Positions 22,168-30,307 of a DNA stretch of 34,408 nucleotides are shown piece by piece. Position 1 is the stretch's first letter. Every line of letters starts with the position of its first letter. The notes below the pieces were generated by a model. The model searched no databases. It was not told the origin of the DNA and saw nothing but the letters and a program-made list of their open reading frames with translations. Both the position numbers and the translations under genes were made by a program. Source of the stretch: an uncultured Caldimonas sp. (GTDB lineage: Bacteria; Pseudomonadota; Gammaproteobacteria; Burkholderiales; Burkholderiaceae); assembly GCF_946480305.1 (NCBI RefSeq), contig NZ_CAMLJQ010000046.1, positions 1-34,408 of the forward strand, read 5' to 3'.

Positions 22168-23292
22168 ATGCCTCTTGCAGAAGGTTGGCGCGATGTGCGC
22201 CGAGTGCTCGCCGTGCGACTCGACAACCTCGGCGACGTGGTGATGACGACGCCGGCGATTGGCGCCATCCGCGACAGCCTGCCCGAAGCCGAGATCTCGC
22301 TGCTGTGCTCGCGCAGCGGCGCTGCCGTCGCGCAGCACCTGGCCGATGTCGACGATGCGATCGTCTACGACGCGCCGTGGGTCAAGGGCACGCGCGAGCG
22401 CGACGTCAACGACGACTTCGACATGGTGAACCGGCTGGCCGCACGCGAGTTCGATGCGGCGGTGATCTTCACGGTCTACACGCAGAGCGCGTTGCCCGCC
22501 GCCATGTTGTGTCGGCTGGCCGGCATTCCGCTGCGGTTGGCGCACAGCCGCGAGAACCCCTACGACCTGCTGACGCACTGGGTGCCCGACCCGGAGCCCG
22601 CGCAGGGCATCCGCCACGAGGTGGAACGGCAGCTCGCGCTGGTCGCCAGCGTGGGCCTGCGCACGCAGGACGACCGCATGCGCTTCAACTGTCACGATAC
22701 CGACCGGGCCTCGGTGCAGGCGCTGCTGCCGAGCCTGGGGTTGGCGCCCGGCGAGCCGTACGTGGTGGTGCACCCGGGAGCAACTGCCGCCTCGCGCCGT
22801 TATCCGGCGGTGCGGTTCGGCCTGGCGGCCGACGAGATCGCGCGCCGCGCGGGCTGCACGGTGCTGTTCACCGGCGGGCGCGACGAGGAAGCGCTGATCC
22901 TCGATGCGCAATCGGCGATGAAGCAGCGCTCGATCTCGCTGGCCGGTCGGTTGACACTGGGCCAGCTCGCCGCGTTGCTGGAGCGGGCGCAGGTGCTCGT
23001 GTCCAACAACAGCGGCCCAGTGCACCTGGCTGCGGCCCTCGGCACGCCAGTGGTCGATCTGTACGCGCTCACCAACCCGCAGCACACGCCGTGGCGCGTG
23101 GCGAACCGCGTGCTCAACCACGACGTGCCCTGTCGCAACTGCCTGAAGAGCGTGTGCCCCCAGGGGCACAACGACTGCCTGCACAAGGTCGAACCGCGGG
23201 CGGTGGTCGAGGCGGCACTGGAGCTTGTGGCCGCACGGGCCGATGCTGCGTTGCACCACAGTCCTCATTTCAAGGAAGCCGCCTGCGCATGA
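22168..23292 (+). CDS. Glycosyltransferase family 9 (heptosyltransferase-like), first copy
   Basis: The 374-residue GT-B enzyme has the GT9 N-terminus RLDNLGDVVMTTPAI, the donor-site pattern VVVHPGATAASRRYP, and VSNNSGPVHLAAALGTPVVDLY. A cysteine-rich stretch near the C-terminus (PCRNCLKSVCPQGHNDC) is a recurrent GT9 feature. GT9 enzymes typically transfer heptose from ADP-heptose to lipopolysaccharide core. It follows the phosphatase by 13 bases and overlaps the carbamoyltransferase by four bases (ATGA). Confidence 0.9.
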   Translation: MPLAEGWRDVRRVLAVRLDNLGDVVMTTPAIGAIRDSLPEAEISLLCSRSGAAVAQHLADVDDAIVYDAPWVKGTRERDVNDDFDMVNRLAAREFDAAVIFTVYTQSALPAAMLCRLAGIPLRLAHSRENPYDLLTHWVPDPEPAQGIRHEVERQLALVASVGLRTQDDRMRFNCHDTDRASVQALLPSLGLAPGEPYVVVHPGATAASRRYPAVRFGLAADEIARRAGCTVLFTGGRDEEALILDAQSAMKQRSISLAGRLTLGQLAALLERAQVLVSNNSGPVHLAAALGTPVVDLYALTNPQHTPWRVANRVLNHDVPCRNCLKSVCPQGHNDCLHKVEPRAVVEAALELVAARADAALHHSPHFKEAACA

Positions 23293-25025
23293 TCACGCTC
23301 GGTATCAACGCTGCGTTCCATGACAGCGCTGCGGCGCTGGTACGCGACGGGCAACTCGTCGCCGCCGCCGAGGAAGAGCGTTTCACGCGCATCAAGCACG
23401 GCAAGCGGCCGGTGCCCTTCAGTACCTGGGAGTTGCCGTACCACGCGATCGACTACTGCCTGGCCGAAGCAGGCGTCACGCTGGCGGAGGTCGATCACGT
23501 TGCGTACAGCTACGACCCGCAGCGCTTCATCCGCGACCGCGTGAAGGGCGACACGGTGACCTTGCCGATGCAACCGTCGGCCGGCGAGGCCGGCGCGTGG
23601 GAAAGCGTGTGGGACCCGCTGTTCGCAAGCTACATCGTCAACGCACCGCGCCAACTGGCCGACGGCGCGCCCCACCATCTGAAGAAGCGCTTCGCAGGCG
23701 TACGGCACGACGGCCCGTTCCGCTGGCACTTCGTCGACCACCATCTGTCGCACCAGGCCAGCGCCTTTCTTGCAGCGCCTTTCGAGCGTTGCGCGGTGAT
23801 GACCCTCGACGGTCGCGGCGAGGAGGCGACCACCACCTATGGCCGTTTCCACGAAGGGCGCTACGAGCCGCTCGGCGAGGTGACCATGCCGCATTCGCTG
23901 GGCATGCTGTACGAACGCATCACGAGCCATCTCGGCTTCCTGCATTCGAGCGACGAGTACAAGGTGATGGCACTGGCAGCGCTGGGCAGGCCGCGCTGGC
24001 TCGACACCTTCCGGGAGATCGTGCGCGTCGGCGACGATGGCCACTACCAGATCGCAGCGTTCGATGCGCAAACCCTGTTCGGCCCCCGGCGTGAGCGAGG
24101 CGCACCGCTGGAGCAGCACCATTTCGACCTGACCGCGTCGCTGCAGGCCGTGCTGGAAGAAACCGTGATCCAGCTGGCCGGCTGGCTGCGCGAGCGCAGC
24201 GGCGAGCGCCGTCTCGCAATGGCGGGCGGCGTCGCGCTGAACTGCGTGATGAACGCGAAGCTGCGCGACGCGGGCATCTTCGACGAGGTATGGGTGCAAC
24301 CGGCCGCAGGCGATGCCGGCACCGCGCTGGGCGCTGCGTTGTGGACCGACTGGCGCGAGCGAGGTTGCCCCGCGCAGCGCGCCTGGACGATGCGGCACGC
24401 CTACTGGGGCCCGGGCTACGACGACGATGAGATCGAAGCGCTGCTGCGCTGGGCCAAGTTGCCGTACCGGCGCCTGCGCGACGTGCCGGCAGAAACCGCC
24501 GCACTGCTGGCGCAGGGCCGCATCATCGGCTGGTTCCAGGGGCGCATGGAATACGGCCCGCGCGCCCTGGGCGGGCGCTCGATCCTCGCGTCGCCTATCG
24601 ACCCGCAGATGCAGGCGCGCCTCAACGAACTGAAGGACCGCGAGGACTTCCGGCCCGTGGCCCCCGTGGTGGCGCAGGACGACCTGGCCGATTGGTTCAC
24701 GCCCGCGGACGCGAATGGCGGCGAAGCGCCGTTCATGCTGTTCGTCTACGGCGTGAAGCCGGAGCAGGCCTCGCGCATCCCGGCCGTTTGCCATGCCGAC
24801 CACACCGCGCGCGTGCAGACCGTGCGGCGTGAGACCAACCCGCCGTACCACGACCTGCTCAAGGCCTTCGGCCGGCTCACCGGCGTGCCGGTACTCGTCA
24901 ACACCTCCTTCAACGTGCGCGGCGAACCCGTGGTGTGCAGCCCGCGCGACGCCATCAACGCGTTCTACAGCACTCCGCTGGACGCGCTGGTGATCGGCTC
25001 CTTTCTGCTGGAGAAAACAACATGA
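23289..25025 (+). CDS. Carbamoyltransferase, NodU/CmcH family
   Basis: The 578-residue protein has the N-terminal Kae1-like domain (LGINAAFHDSAAAL with His11 and Asp12, HHLSHQASAF, MTLDGRGEEA, GGVALNCVMN) and the C-terminal carbamoyltransferase domain (EYGPRALGGRSIL, DREDFRPVAPVV, NTSFNVRGEPVVCSP). NodU-type enzymes use carbamoyl phosphate and ATP to place O-carbamoyl groups on sugars. Pseudomonas aeruginosa WapO, of similar size and encoded among lipopolysaccharide core genes, is linked to 7-O-carbamoylation of core heptose. Placement between GT9 and other glycosyltransferases makes a sugar acceptor, possibly heptose, likely. Start overlaps the GT9 stop. Confidence 0.93.
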   Translation: MITLGINAAFHDSAAALVRDGQLVAAAEEERFTRIKHGKRPVPFSTWELPYHAIDYCLAEAGVTLAEVDHVAYSYDPQRFIRDRVKGDTVTLPMQPSAGEAGAWESVWDPLFASYIVNAPRQLADGAPHHLKKRFAGVRHDGPFRWHFVDHHLSHQASAFLAAPFERCAVMTLDGRGEEATTTYGRFHEGRYEPLGEVTMPHSLGMLYERITSHLGFLHSSDEYKVMALAALGRPRWLDTFREIVRVGDDGHYQIAAFDAQTLFGPRRERGAPLEQHHFDLTASLQAVLEETVIQLAGWLRERSGERRLAMAGGVALNCVMNAKLRDAGIFDEVWVQPAAGDAGTALGAALWTDWRERGCPAQRAWTMRHAYWGPGYDDDEIEALLRWAKLPYRRLRDVPAETAALLAQGRIIGWFQGRMEYGPRALGGRSILASPIDPQMQARLNELKDREDFRPVAPVVAQDDLADWFTPADANGGEAPFMLFVYGVKPEQASRIPAVCHADHTARVQTVRRETNPPYHDLLKAFGRLTGVPVLVNTSFNVRGEPVVCSPRDAINAFYSTPLDALVIGSFLLEKTT

Positions 25026-26167
25026 GCTACACGCACAGCGGCTCCCTGGAGCAACCCGACGGCATCGCGTTCGAGCAGTTCCTGACGCCCACGGCGCGCG
25101 AGCGCTACGAACAGCCGGACCGCAGCGCCGCCCCGGTGCCGGCGCTGGGCTACGAACAGGGTGACGAGGGTGCGCCTCGCGCGGCGGCCACCAGCGGGCT
25201 GCGCGTCTCGGTGGTGATCCCGACCTACCAGCGGCCTCAGTTGCTGAGGCGCTGCCTCGACGCGCTCGTGGAGCAGCGACTGGACCCGACCTGGTACGAG
25301 ATCATCGTCGTCGACGATGGCCAGAGCGACGACACCGAGGAGGTGGTGGCACAGGTGGCCGAGCAGACGCAGGGCGCGCCCGAAGTGCGCTACCTGCGGC
25401 CCGAAGGCACACGCGGCCCGGCGGCCGCGCGCAATCGCGGCTGGCGGGCGGCGCAGGCACCGGTGGTGGCCTTCACCGACGACGACACCGTGCCCGATGC
25501 CGACTGGCTGCGCTACGGCGTGCTGGCCATGAGCGTGGACCGCGCCGCCGCGTGGGGCCGCATCGTGGTGCCCACCTCCCCGGTGCCGACCGACCACGAG
25601 AAGAACACGCAGGGCCTGGAGCAGGCCGAGTTCGTCACCGCCAACTGCTTCGTGCGGCGCGATGCGCTCGAAGCGGTGGGCGGGTTCGACGAACGCTTCA
25701 AGCGCGCCTGGCGCGAGGATGCCGACCTGTATTTTTCGCTGATGCGGCGCTACGGCACCGTGGCGCACGTGGCGGCGGCGGTGGTGGTGCACCCCGTGCG
25801 CGAAGCGCCGTGGGGCGTGAGCATGCGGCAGCAGGCCAACATGTTCTTCGATGCCTTGCTCTACAAGAAGCATCCGCAGCAGTACCGCGAGGTGATCCGC
25901 CGCCTGCCGCCATGGCGCTACTACGTGATCGTCGCGTCGACGCTGGCGGCGCTGGTGTCGGCCCTCGGCGGCCAGAGCGGCTGGGCCATGCTGTTCGCGC
26001 TGGTCGCGCTCGGCTTCATCGGCGCGTTCGCGTGGAAGCGGCTGAACGGCACGTCGCACGAGCCGCGGCACGTGGCCGAGATGATCGTCACGTCGTTCGC
26101 GATCCCGTTCATGTCGGTCTTCTGGCGCATCGCGGGGGCCTTGCGCTTTCGCGTGCCCTTCCTCTGA
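25022..26167 (+). CDS. Glycosyltransferase family 2 with C-terminal membrane segments
   Basis: The 381-residue protein has a 60-residue N-terminal extension, a GT-A fold with VSVVIPTYQRPQLLRRCLDAL, IIVVDDGQSDDT and the metal-site motif FTDDDTVPDADW. A later AWREDADLYF forms the second half of the active site. The C-terminal 75 residues hold two membrane segments (VIVASTLAALVSALGG and WAMLFALVALGFIGAFAW). It is probably an inner-membrane glycosyltransferase acting on a lipid-linked or core acceptor. It overlaps the carbamoyltransferase by four bases. Confidence 0.9.
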   Translation: MSYTHSGSLEQPDGIAFEQFLTPTARERYEQPDRSAAPVPALGYEQGDEGAPRAAATSGLRVSVVIPTYQRPQLLRRCLDALVEQRLDPTWYEIIVVDDGQSDDTEEVVAQVAEQTQGAPEVRYLRPEGTRGPAAARNRGWRAAQAPVVAFTDDDTVPDADWLRYGVLAMSVDRAAAWGRIVVPTSPVPTDHEKNTQGLEQAEFVTANCFVRRDALEAVGGFDERFKRAWREDADLYFSLMRRYGTVAHVAAAVVVHPVREAPWGVSMRQQANMFFDALLYKKHPQQYREVIRRLPPWRYYVIVASTLAALVSALGGQSGWAMLFALVALGFIGAFAWKRLNGTSHEPRHVAEMIVTSFAIPFMSVFWRIAGALRFRVPFL

Positions 26168-26174
26168 GGCGGGC

Positions 26175-27185
26175 ATGACGGTCGCGGCACGTCACGACGC
26201 TCCTTCGCCGCCGCGCACCCCGGCGTTGCCGCGCTTTGCGCAGATCGAACCGACGGCGACCTGCAATCTCGCCTGCCCGATGTGCACCGTCAACCACCGG
26301 GCCGACACCACCCGCCACCTGACGCTGGCGCAGTTCCAGGCACTCGTGCAGCAGCTGCCCGGCCTGGAGGAGCTGCACCTGCAAGGCCTGGGCGAGCCGA
26401 TGCTCAACCCGGAGTTCTTCGAGATGGTCGAGTGGGCGACGGCGCGCGGCATCCGCGTGTCGGCCAACACCAACCTCACGCTGTTGACGCCGGAGCGCGC
26501 GCAGCGCTGCATCGACAGCGGCCTGCACGCGTTGTCGGTGTCGATCGATGCGGCGGACCGCGAGATCTACGAGTCGATCCGCGCACAGGCTTCGTTCGAC
26601 AAGGTGATGCGCAACCTCGGTCGGCTGGCGGCCGTGCGCGAGCGCGCAGGCGAGCGCGGACCGCAGGTCCGGCTCGTGATGGTGCTGATGCGCCGCAACC
26701 TCGACCAGCTGGTGCCGGTGCTGCGCCTGGCGCAGCGCTTCGGCGTGCATACCGTGCAGGTGCAACGGCTGTCGAGCGACCTGGAGCAAAACGACCTGCC
26801 CGCGCGCTACATCCCGATCCGGGAGTACGTGCGCGATGCCGAGCTGACGGCAGTCGACACCGCGCATGCCCGGCAGGTGTTCGCGCATGCCTCGCGCGTG
26901 GCGGCGGCGCTGGGCGTCACGCTGCACCTGCCGCGCCTGTCGCCCAACCCCGACGCGCGCGCCTGCTCCTGGCCCTGGGAGCAGATGTACCTCACCGCGG
27001 CCGGCGAGATGCTGCCGTGCTGCATGGCGGGCACGCCGGACCGCGCCAGCTTCGGCAACGTGTTCGAAGAAGGCGTGCTCGCGCGCTGGCATGGCGAGGC
27101 CGCGCAGCAGTTCCGTGAGCAGCTGGCGAGCGCTGAGCCGCCACCGGTGTGCCGGCACTGCGCGCTCTACCACGGCGCCTTCTGA
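26175..27185 (+). CDS. Radical SAM/SPASM enzyme
   Basis: The 336-residue protein carries the radical SAM cluster motif Cys30-x3-Cys34-x2-Cys37 (CNLACPMC), LHLQGLGEPMLNPEF, SANTNLTLLTPE and LSVSIDAADREIYESIR. Its C-terminal SPASM-like region has ACSWPWEQMYLTAAGEMLPC plus CRHC, suggesting an auxiliary Fe-S cluster. Substrate is unknown. The operon context points to sugar modification rather than peptide maturation, since no precursor peptide gene is evident. It starts seven bases after the GT2 stop. Confidence 0.9.
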   Translation: MTVAARHDAPSPPRTPALPRFAQIEPTATCNLACPMCTVNHRADTTRHLTLAQFQALVQQLPGLEELHLQGLGEPMLNPEFFEMVEWATARGIRVSANTNLTLLTPERAQRCIDSGLHALSVSIDAADREIYESIRAQASFDKVMRNLGRLAAVRERAGERGPQVRLVMVLMRRNLDQLVPVLRLAQRFGVHTVQVQRLSSDLEQNDLPARYIPIREYVRDAELTAVDTAHARQVFAHASRVAAALGVTLHLPRLSPNPDARACSWPWEQMYLTAAGEMLPCCMAGTPDRASFGNVFEEGVLARWHGEAAQQFREQLASAEPPPVCRHCALYHGAF

Positions 27186-27195
27186 AGAGGCCGCG

Positions 27196-28272
27196 ATGCA
27201 CCGCGCCGCGGCATCGACCTTCGCCAGGCCGATCGACGGCGCCCGGCGCATTGCCGTCTTCCGTGCGCTCGTGCTGGGCGATCTGCTGTGCGCGGTGCCG
27301 GCGTGGCGTGCGTTGAAGGCGGCCTGCCCGGAGGCGCGCATCACGCTCGTGGGTCTGCCGTGGGCACGCGAGCTGGCCCAGCGCTTGTCGTGCATCGACC
27401 GGTTCGTCGCGTTTCCCGGCCATCCGGCGTTGCCCGAGATGCCGTGCGATCTGCCCGCACTGCCTGCGTTCCTGAGCCGCATGCAGCAGGAGCGCTTCGA
27501 CCTCGTGATGCAGATGCACGGCAGCGGCGGCGTGGTCAACCCGCTGGTGGTGTGCTTCGGTGCGCAGCGCACGGCGGGCTTCTTCCTGCCGGGCCAGTAC
27601 TGCCCGGACCCGGAGACCTTCATCCCCTGGCCGGCGCGCGGCCATGAGATCGAACGCCTGCTGTCGTTGACCGATGCGCTCGGTGTGCCTCGACGCGGGC
27701 TGGCGCTCGAGTTCCCACTGACCGATGCCGACCGGCAGGCGTTGGTGCGTGTGTGGCCCGGTTCGGCGCAGGCGCGTTACGTCTGCGTGCATGCAGGTGC
27801 GCAACTGCGCTCACGGCGTTGGCCGGTGCAGCGCTTTGCGCGGGTGGCCGATGCGCTGGCCGGGCAAGGCTACACGGTGGTGCTGACCGGGACCGTGGCG
27901 GAGCGGCCTCTGGTGCGGGAGCTGCACGCGGCGATGCAACGGCCCGCAGTCGACCTGTCGGGTCGCACCAGCTTGTTCGAGCTGGGGGCACTGGTCGAAG
28001 GGGCGGACTTGGTCGTCTGCAACGACACCGGCATCTCGCACGTGGCCGCCGCGCTGGGCACACCGAGCGTGGTGATCAGCTCGGGTGGCGACGTGTCGCG
28101 CTGGCGCCCACTGGACGCACGGCGCCACCGCGTCTTGTGGCACGACCTGCCGTGCCGGCCCTGCGCGCATGACCTGTGTCCGTCGGCGCACGAGTGCGCA
28201 CTCGAAATTTCAGCAGCGACCGTCATCGAGACGGCGCTCGATTCACTCGGAGAGCAAGCCCATGCCGCATAG
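27196..28272 (+). CDS. Glycosyltransferase family 9 (heptosyltransferase-like), second copy
   Basis: The 358-residue enzyme has FRALVLGDLLCAVPAWRAL, the donor-site pattern CVHAGAQLRSRRWPVQRFA, and VCNDTGISHVAAALGTPSVV, followed by the cysteine-rich PCRPCAHDLCPSAHEC stretch. It is distantly related to the first GT9 here rather than a recent duplicate. An AGAGG site precedes the ATG at 27196, ten bases after the radical SAM stop. Its 3' end overlaps the next gene by eleven bases. Two different GT9 enzymes imply two heptosyl-type transfers. Confidence 0.9.
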   Translation: MHRAAASTFARPIDGARRIAVFRALVLGDLLCAVPAWRALKAACPEARITLVGLPWARELAQRLSCIDRFVAFPGHPALPEMPCDLPALPAFLSRMQQERFDLVMQMHGSGGVVNPLVVCFGAQRTAGFFLPGQYCPDPETFIPWPARGHEIERLLSLTDALGVPRRGLALEFPLTDADRQALVRVWPGSAQARYVCVHAGAQLRSRRWPVQRFARVADALAGQGYTVVLTGTVAERPLVRELHAAMQRPAVDLSGRTSLFELGALVEGADLVVCNDTGISHVAAALGTPSVVISSGGDVSRWRPLDARRHRVLWHDLPCRPCAHDLCPSAHECALEISAATVIETALDSLGEQAHAA

Positions 28273-29221
28273 GCGTCTGAAGATCCTCACCTGGCACGTG
28301 CACGGCAACTACCTCTACTACCTCACGCAGGTGCCGCACGACTTCTATCTCGTCACCGACTCCGCACGGTCGACCCACCACAGCGGCCGCAGCGGCACGC
28401 TGCCATGGGGCGACAACGTGTTCGAAGCGCACGTGGAGCAGATCCGCGACATGGCGTTCGACGTGATCCTGTTCCAGTCGCGCGACGCGTGGGATCGCGA
28501 GCAGCACGAACTGCTGAGCCCGGCCCAGCTTGCGCTGCCGCGGGTGTACCTCGAGCACGATCCGCCGCAGGAGCACCCCACCAACACCCGGCACTGGGTG
28601 CAGGACCGCAACGTGATGCTGGTCCATTGCACGCACTTCAACGCGTTGATGTGGGACAGCGGCGACACCCCGACGCAGGTGGTCGAGCATGGTGTGAAGC
28701 CGATGTCGCCCGCGAGCTACCGCGGCGACAAGCCCGAAGGCATCGTCGTGGTCAACAACCTCAAGCGCCGCGGGCGGCGCCTGGGGCTGGACGTCTACCT
28801 GCAGGCGCGCCAGGCCGTGCCGTTGAGCCTGGTCGGCATGGGCTCGCTCGAGCTGGCCGACGCGGGCGGGTTGGGGGAGGTCGAGAACCACCGGCTCGCC
28901 GAGGTGGTGTCGCGCTACCGGTTCTTCTTCAACCCCATCCGCTATACGAGCCTCGGCTTGTCGATCATCGAAGCCATGATGGCGGGCGTGCCGGTGGTCG
29001 GGCTGGCAACGACGGAGCTGGTCACGGTCATCCGCAGCGGAGAGAACGGTTTCGTCGATACCCGCCTGCCGGTGCTCGTCGATGCGATGCGCAGCCTGAT
29101 CGACGACCCGTCGCTCGCCGCGGCCCTCGGTGAGGCGGGCCGGAAGACCGCGGTGGAGCGGTTCGGCATCGAGCGGTTCGTGCAGGACTGGCTGGCCGTC
29201 TTCAACGAGGTGACCGGCTGA
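28262..29221 (+). CDS. GT-B glycosyltransferase (GT1/GT4-like)
   Basis: The 319-residue protein has an unusual N-terminal half (ILTWHVHGNYLYYLTQVPHDF, YLEHDPPQEHPTNTRH). Its C-terminal half is a nucleotide-sugar site: NPIRYTSLGLSIIEAMMAGVPVVG with the E-x7-E-like pattern, followed by VIRSGENGFVDT. It is shorter than typical GT4 enzymes. Donor and acceptor are unknown. A GGAGAG ribosome site lies within the end of the upstream GT9 gene. It is the last gene of the operon, followed by a hairpin. Confidence 0.85.
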   Translation: MPHRRLKILTWHVHGNYLYYLTQVPHDFYLVTDSARSTHHSGRSGTLPWGDNVFEAHVEQIRDMAFDVILFQSRDAWDREQHELLSPAQLALPRVYLEHDPPQEHPTNTRHWVQDRNVMLVHCTHFNALMWDSGDTPTQVVEHGVKPMSPASYRGDKPEGIVVVNNLKRRGRRLGLDVYLQARQAVPLSLVGMGSLELADAGGLGEVENHRLAEVVSRYRFFFNPIRYTSLGLSIIEAMMAGVPVVGLATTELVTVIRSGENGFVDTRLPVLVDAMRSLIDDPSLAAALGEAGRKTAVERFGIERFVQDWLAVFNEVTG

Positions 29222-29230
29222 CTCACGGCC

Positions 29231-29249
29231 CCTCTCCGGCGAGGAGAGG
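29231..29249. terminator. Hairpin at the convergent end of the glycan and Hsp20 operons
   Basis: CCTCTCC (29231-29237) and GGAGAGG (29243-29249) form a perfect 7-bp stem with a 5-base loop, ten bases after the last glycosyltransferase stop. No T tract follows, so termination is uncertain. Confidence 0.4.
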
Positions 29250-29269
29250 AGCCGCGTCGACACGCCCGC

Positions 29270-29641
29270 TCAGGCCACCTGGATCTCGATGCGCCGCGGC
29301 TGTGCGTGCTCCTGCTTCGGAATGCGCAGCGTCAACACGCCGTTCTTCAGATTGGCTTCCACACGGCTGGCATCGAGCTCGCGGCTCAAGGTGAACGCCC
29401 GGCGATAGCGGGGCACCCGCACTTCCGCGTACACCGGCTCCAGCGCGTCGGGCGTCTGCGGCGCGACCTGGCCTTCGATCGTCAACGTGTCGCCTTCGAC
29501 CTTCAGGTCCAGTTGCTCCTTCGGCACGCCGGGCAGGTCGGCCAGCAGCGTGATGCCGGCATCGTCTTCCAGCACGTCGACACGGGGCAGCATGACCCGC
29601 GTTTCCTGTTCGCGGGCCTGGGTCAGTTGCTTGTCGCTCAT
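29270..29641 (-). CDS. Hsp20/alpha-crystallin small heat-shock protein, second gene
   Basis: The 123-residue protein is an alpha-crystallin domain with a short N-terminal arm: PRVDVLEDDAGITLLADLPGV, then YRRAFTLSRELDASRVEANL and KNGVLTLRIPK. It should form oligomers that hold unfolding proteins. It begins 28 bases after the first Hsp20 gene, with a GGAGGT-like site upstream (minus strand), so both are co-transcribed from the heat-shock promoter at 30194-30221. Confidence 0.93.
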   Translation of the reverse strand: MSDKQLTQAREQETRVMLPRVDVLEDDAGITLLADLPGVPKEQLDLKVEGDTLTIEGQVAPQTPDALEPVYAEVRVPRYRRAFTLSRELDASRVEANLKNGVLTLRIPKQEHAQPRRIEIQVA

Positions 29642-29669
29642 GATGAGTACCTCCTTGCGTGTTCTGCGC

Positions 29670-30128
29670 TCACTGGACGGCGATGCGCCTCGGTTGCGCC
29701 GATTCGCGCCGCGCGATGCTCACGCGCAGCACGCCGTCTCGATAGGTGGCCTGCACCTGCGCCGGGTCGATGTCTTCCGGCAGGTTGATCGCGCGCTTGA
29801 AGCTGCCGCTCACGCGCTCGCGGCTGTAGATCGTCGCCTTGCGGGCGCCGTCGCCGGAGGGCAGGTCGGAAGGCCGTTCGCCCGCCAGCGTCAACACGCC
29901 GCGGTCGAGCGTCACTTCCACCTTGGACGGGTCGATCCCAGGGGCAAAGGCATAGATCTCCACGCTGGTCGGCGTGTTGCCGATGTTGATGGCGGGGAAG
30001 GTTCCCGGCGCGACCGAGCGGATGCTGGCCGGCCTGCCGGACAGGCCGAACACGTCGTCCAACTCGCGGCGCAGACGGTCGAATTCGCCGAACAGGCTGC
30101 CCGGAAAACTCAGCATCGATTCGTACAT
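29670..30128 (-). CDS. Hsp20/alpha-crystallin small heat-shock protein, first gene
   Basis: The 152-residue protein has an N-terminal arm (MLSFPGSLFGEFDRLRREL), then an alpha-crystallin domain with VEIYAFAPGIDPSKVEVTL, FKRAINLPEDIDPAQVQATY and RDGVLRVSIARRE. The start at 30128 has GGAGG nearby. The longer open frame to 30260 would cross the predicted 5' leader and is rejected. A sigma-32-type promoter and a 5'-terminal hairpin lie upstream. Confidence 0.94.
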   Translation of the reverse strand: MYESMLSFPGSLFGEFDRLRRELDDVFGLSGRPASIRSVAPGTFPAINIGNTPTSVEIYAFAPGIDPSKVEVTLDRGVLTLAGERPSDLPSGDGARKATIYSRERVSGSFKRAINLPEDIDPAQVQATYRDGVLRVSIARRESAQPRRIAVQ

Positions 30129-30151
30129 GACGGTCCTCCATTGGATGGTTT

Positions 30152-30186
30152 CCGGAGCCGGTGCGGGCGGTGCCTGCCGGCTCCGG
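30152..30186 (-). other. 5'-leader hairpin of the Hsp20 operon
   Basis: CCGGAGCCGG (30152-30161) and CCGGCTCCGG (30177-30186) form a perfect 10-bp stem with a 15-base loop. Given the sigma-32-type -10 at 30194-30201, transcription would begin right at the base of this stem, so the mRNA would carry a stable 5'-terminal hairpin. A second short pairing (CCAT/ATGG) lies next to the GGAGG ribosome site. A role in stability or temperature-dependent translation is speculative. Confidence 0.5.
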
Positions 30187-30193
30187 TGAAGGA

Positions 30194-30221
30194 AATTGGG
30201 CGTGGCGCCGCGAGTTTCAAG
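30194..30221 (-). promoter_or_regulatory. Sigma-32 heat-shock promoter of the Hsp20 operon
   Basis: On the minus strand CTTGAAA (30221-30215) is a perfect -35 element. After 13 bases comes GCCCAATT (30201-30194), close to the -10 consensus CCCCATNT. The spacing is right for RpoH, and the site faces two Hsp20 genes. Confidence 0.85.
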
Positions 30222-30307
30222 GGGCATCTCCGCGGTGCGGGCAGGCAGCCGTGCCTGCACGAAGGTGTAAGGGCCGGCACTTGCCCGGCGACTCGCAATG
30301 CTGAATC

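Noticed and set aside
19415..29221. The glycan operon as a ribosomally made peptide cluster because of the radical SAM/SPASM gene
   Set aside because: No small precursor gene, peptidase or transporter is visible between the tightly packed genes; all neighbours are sugar enzymes.
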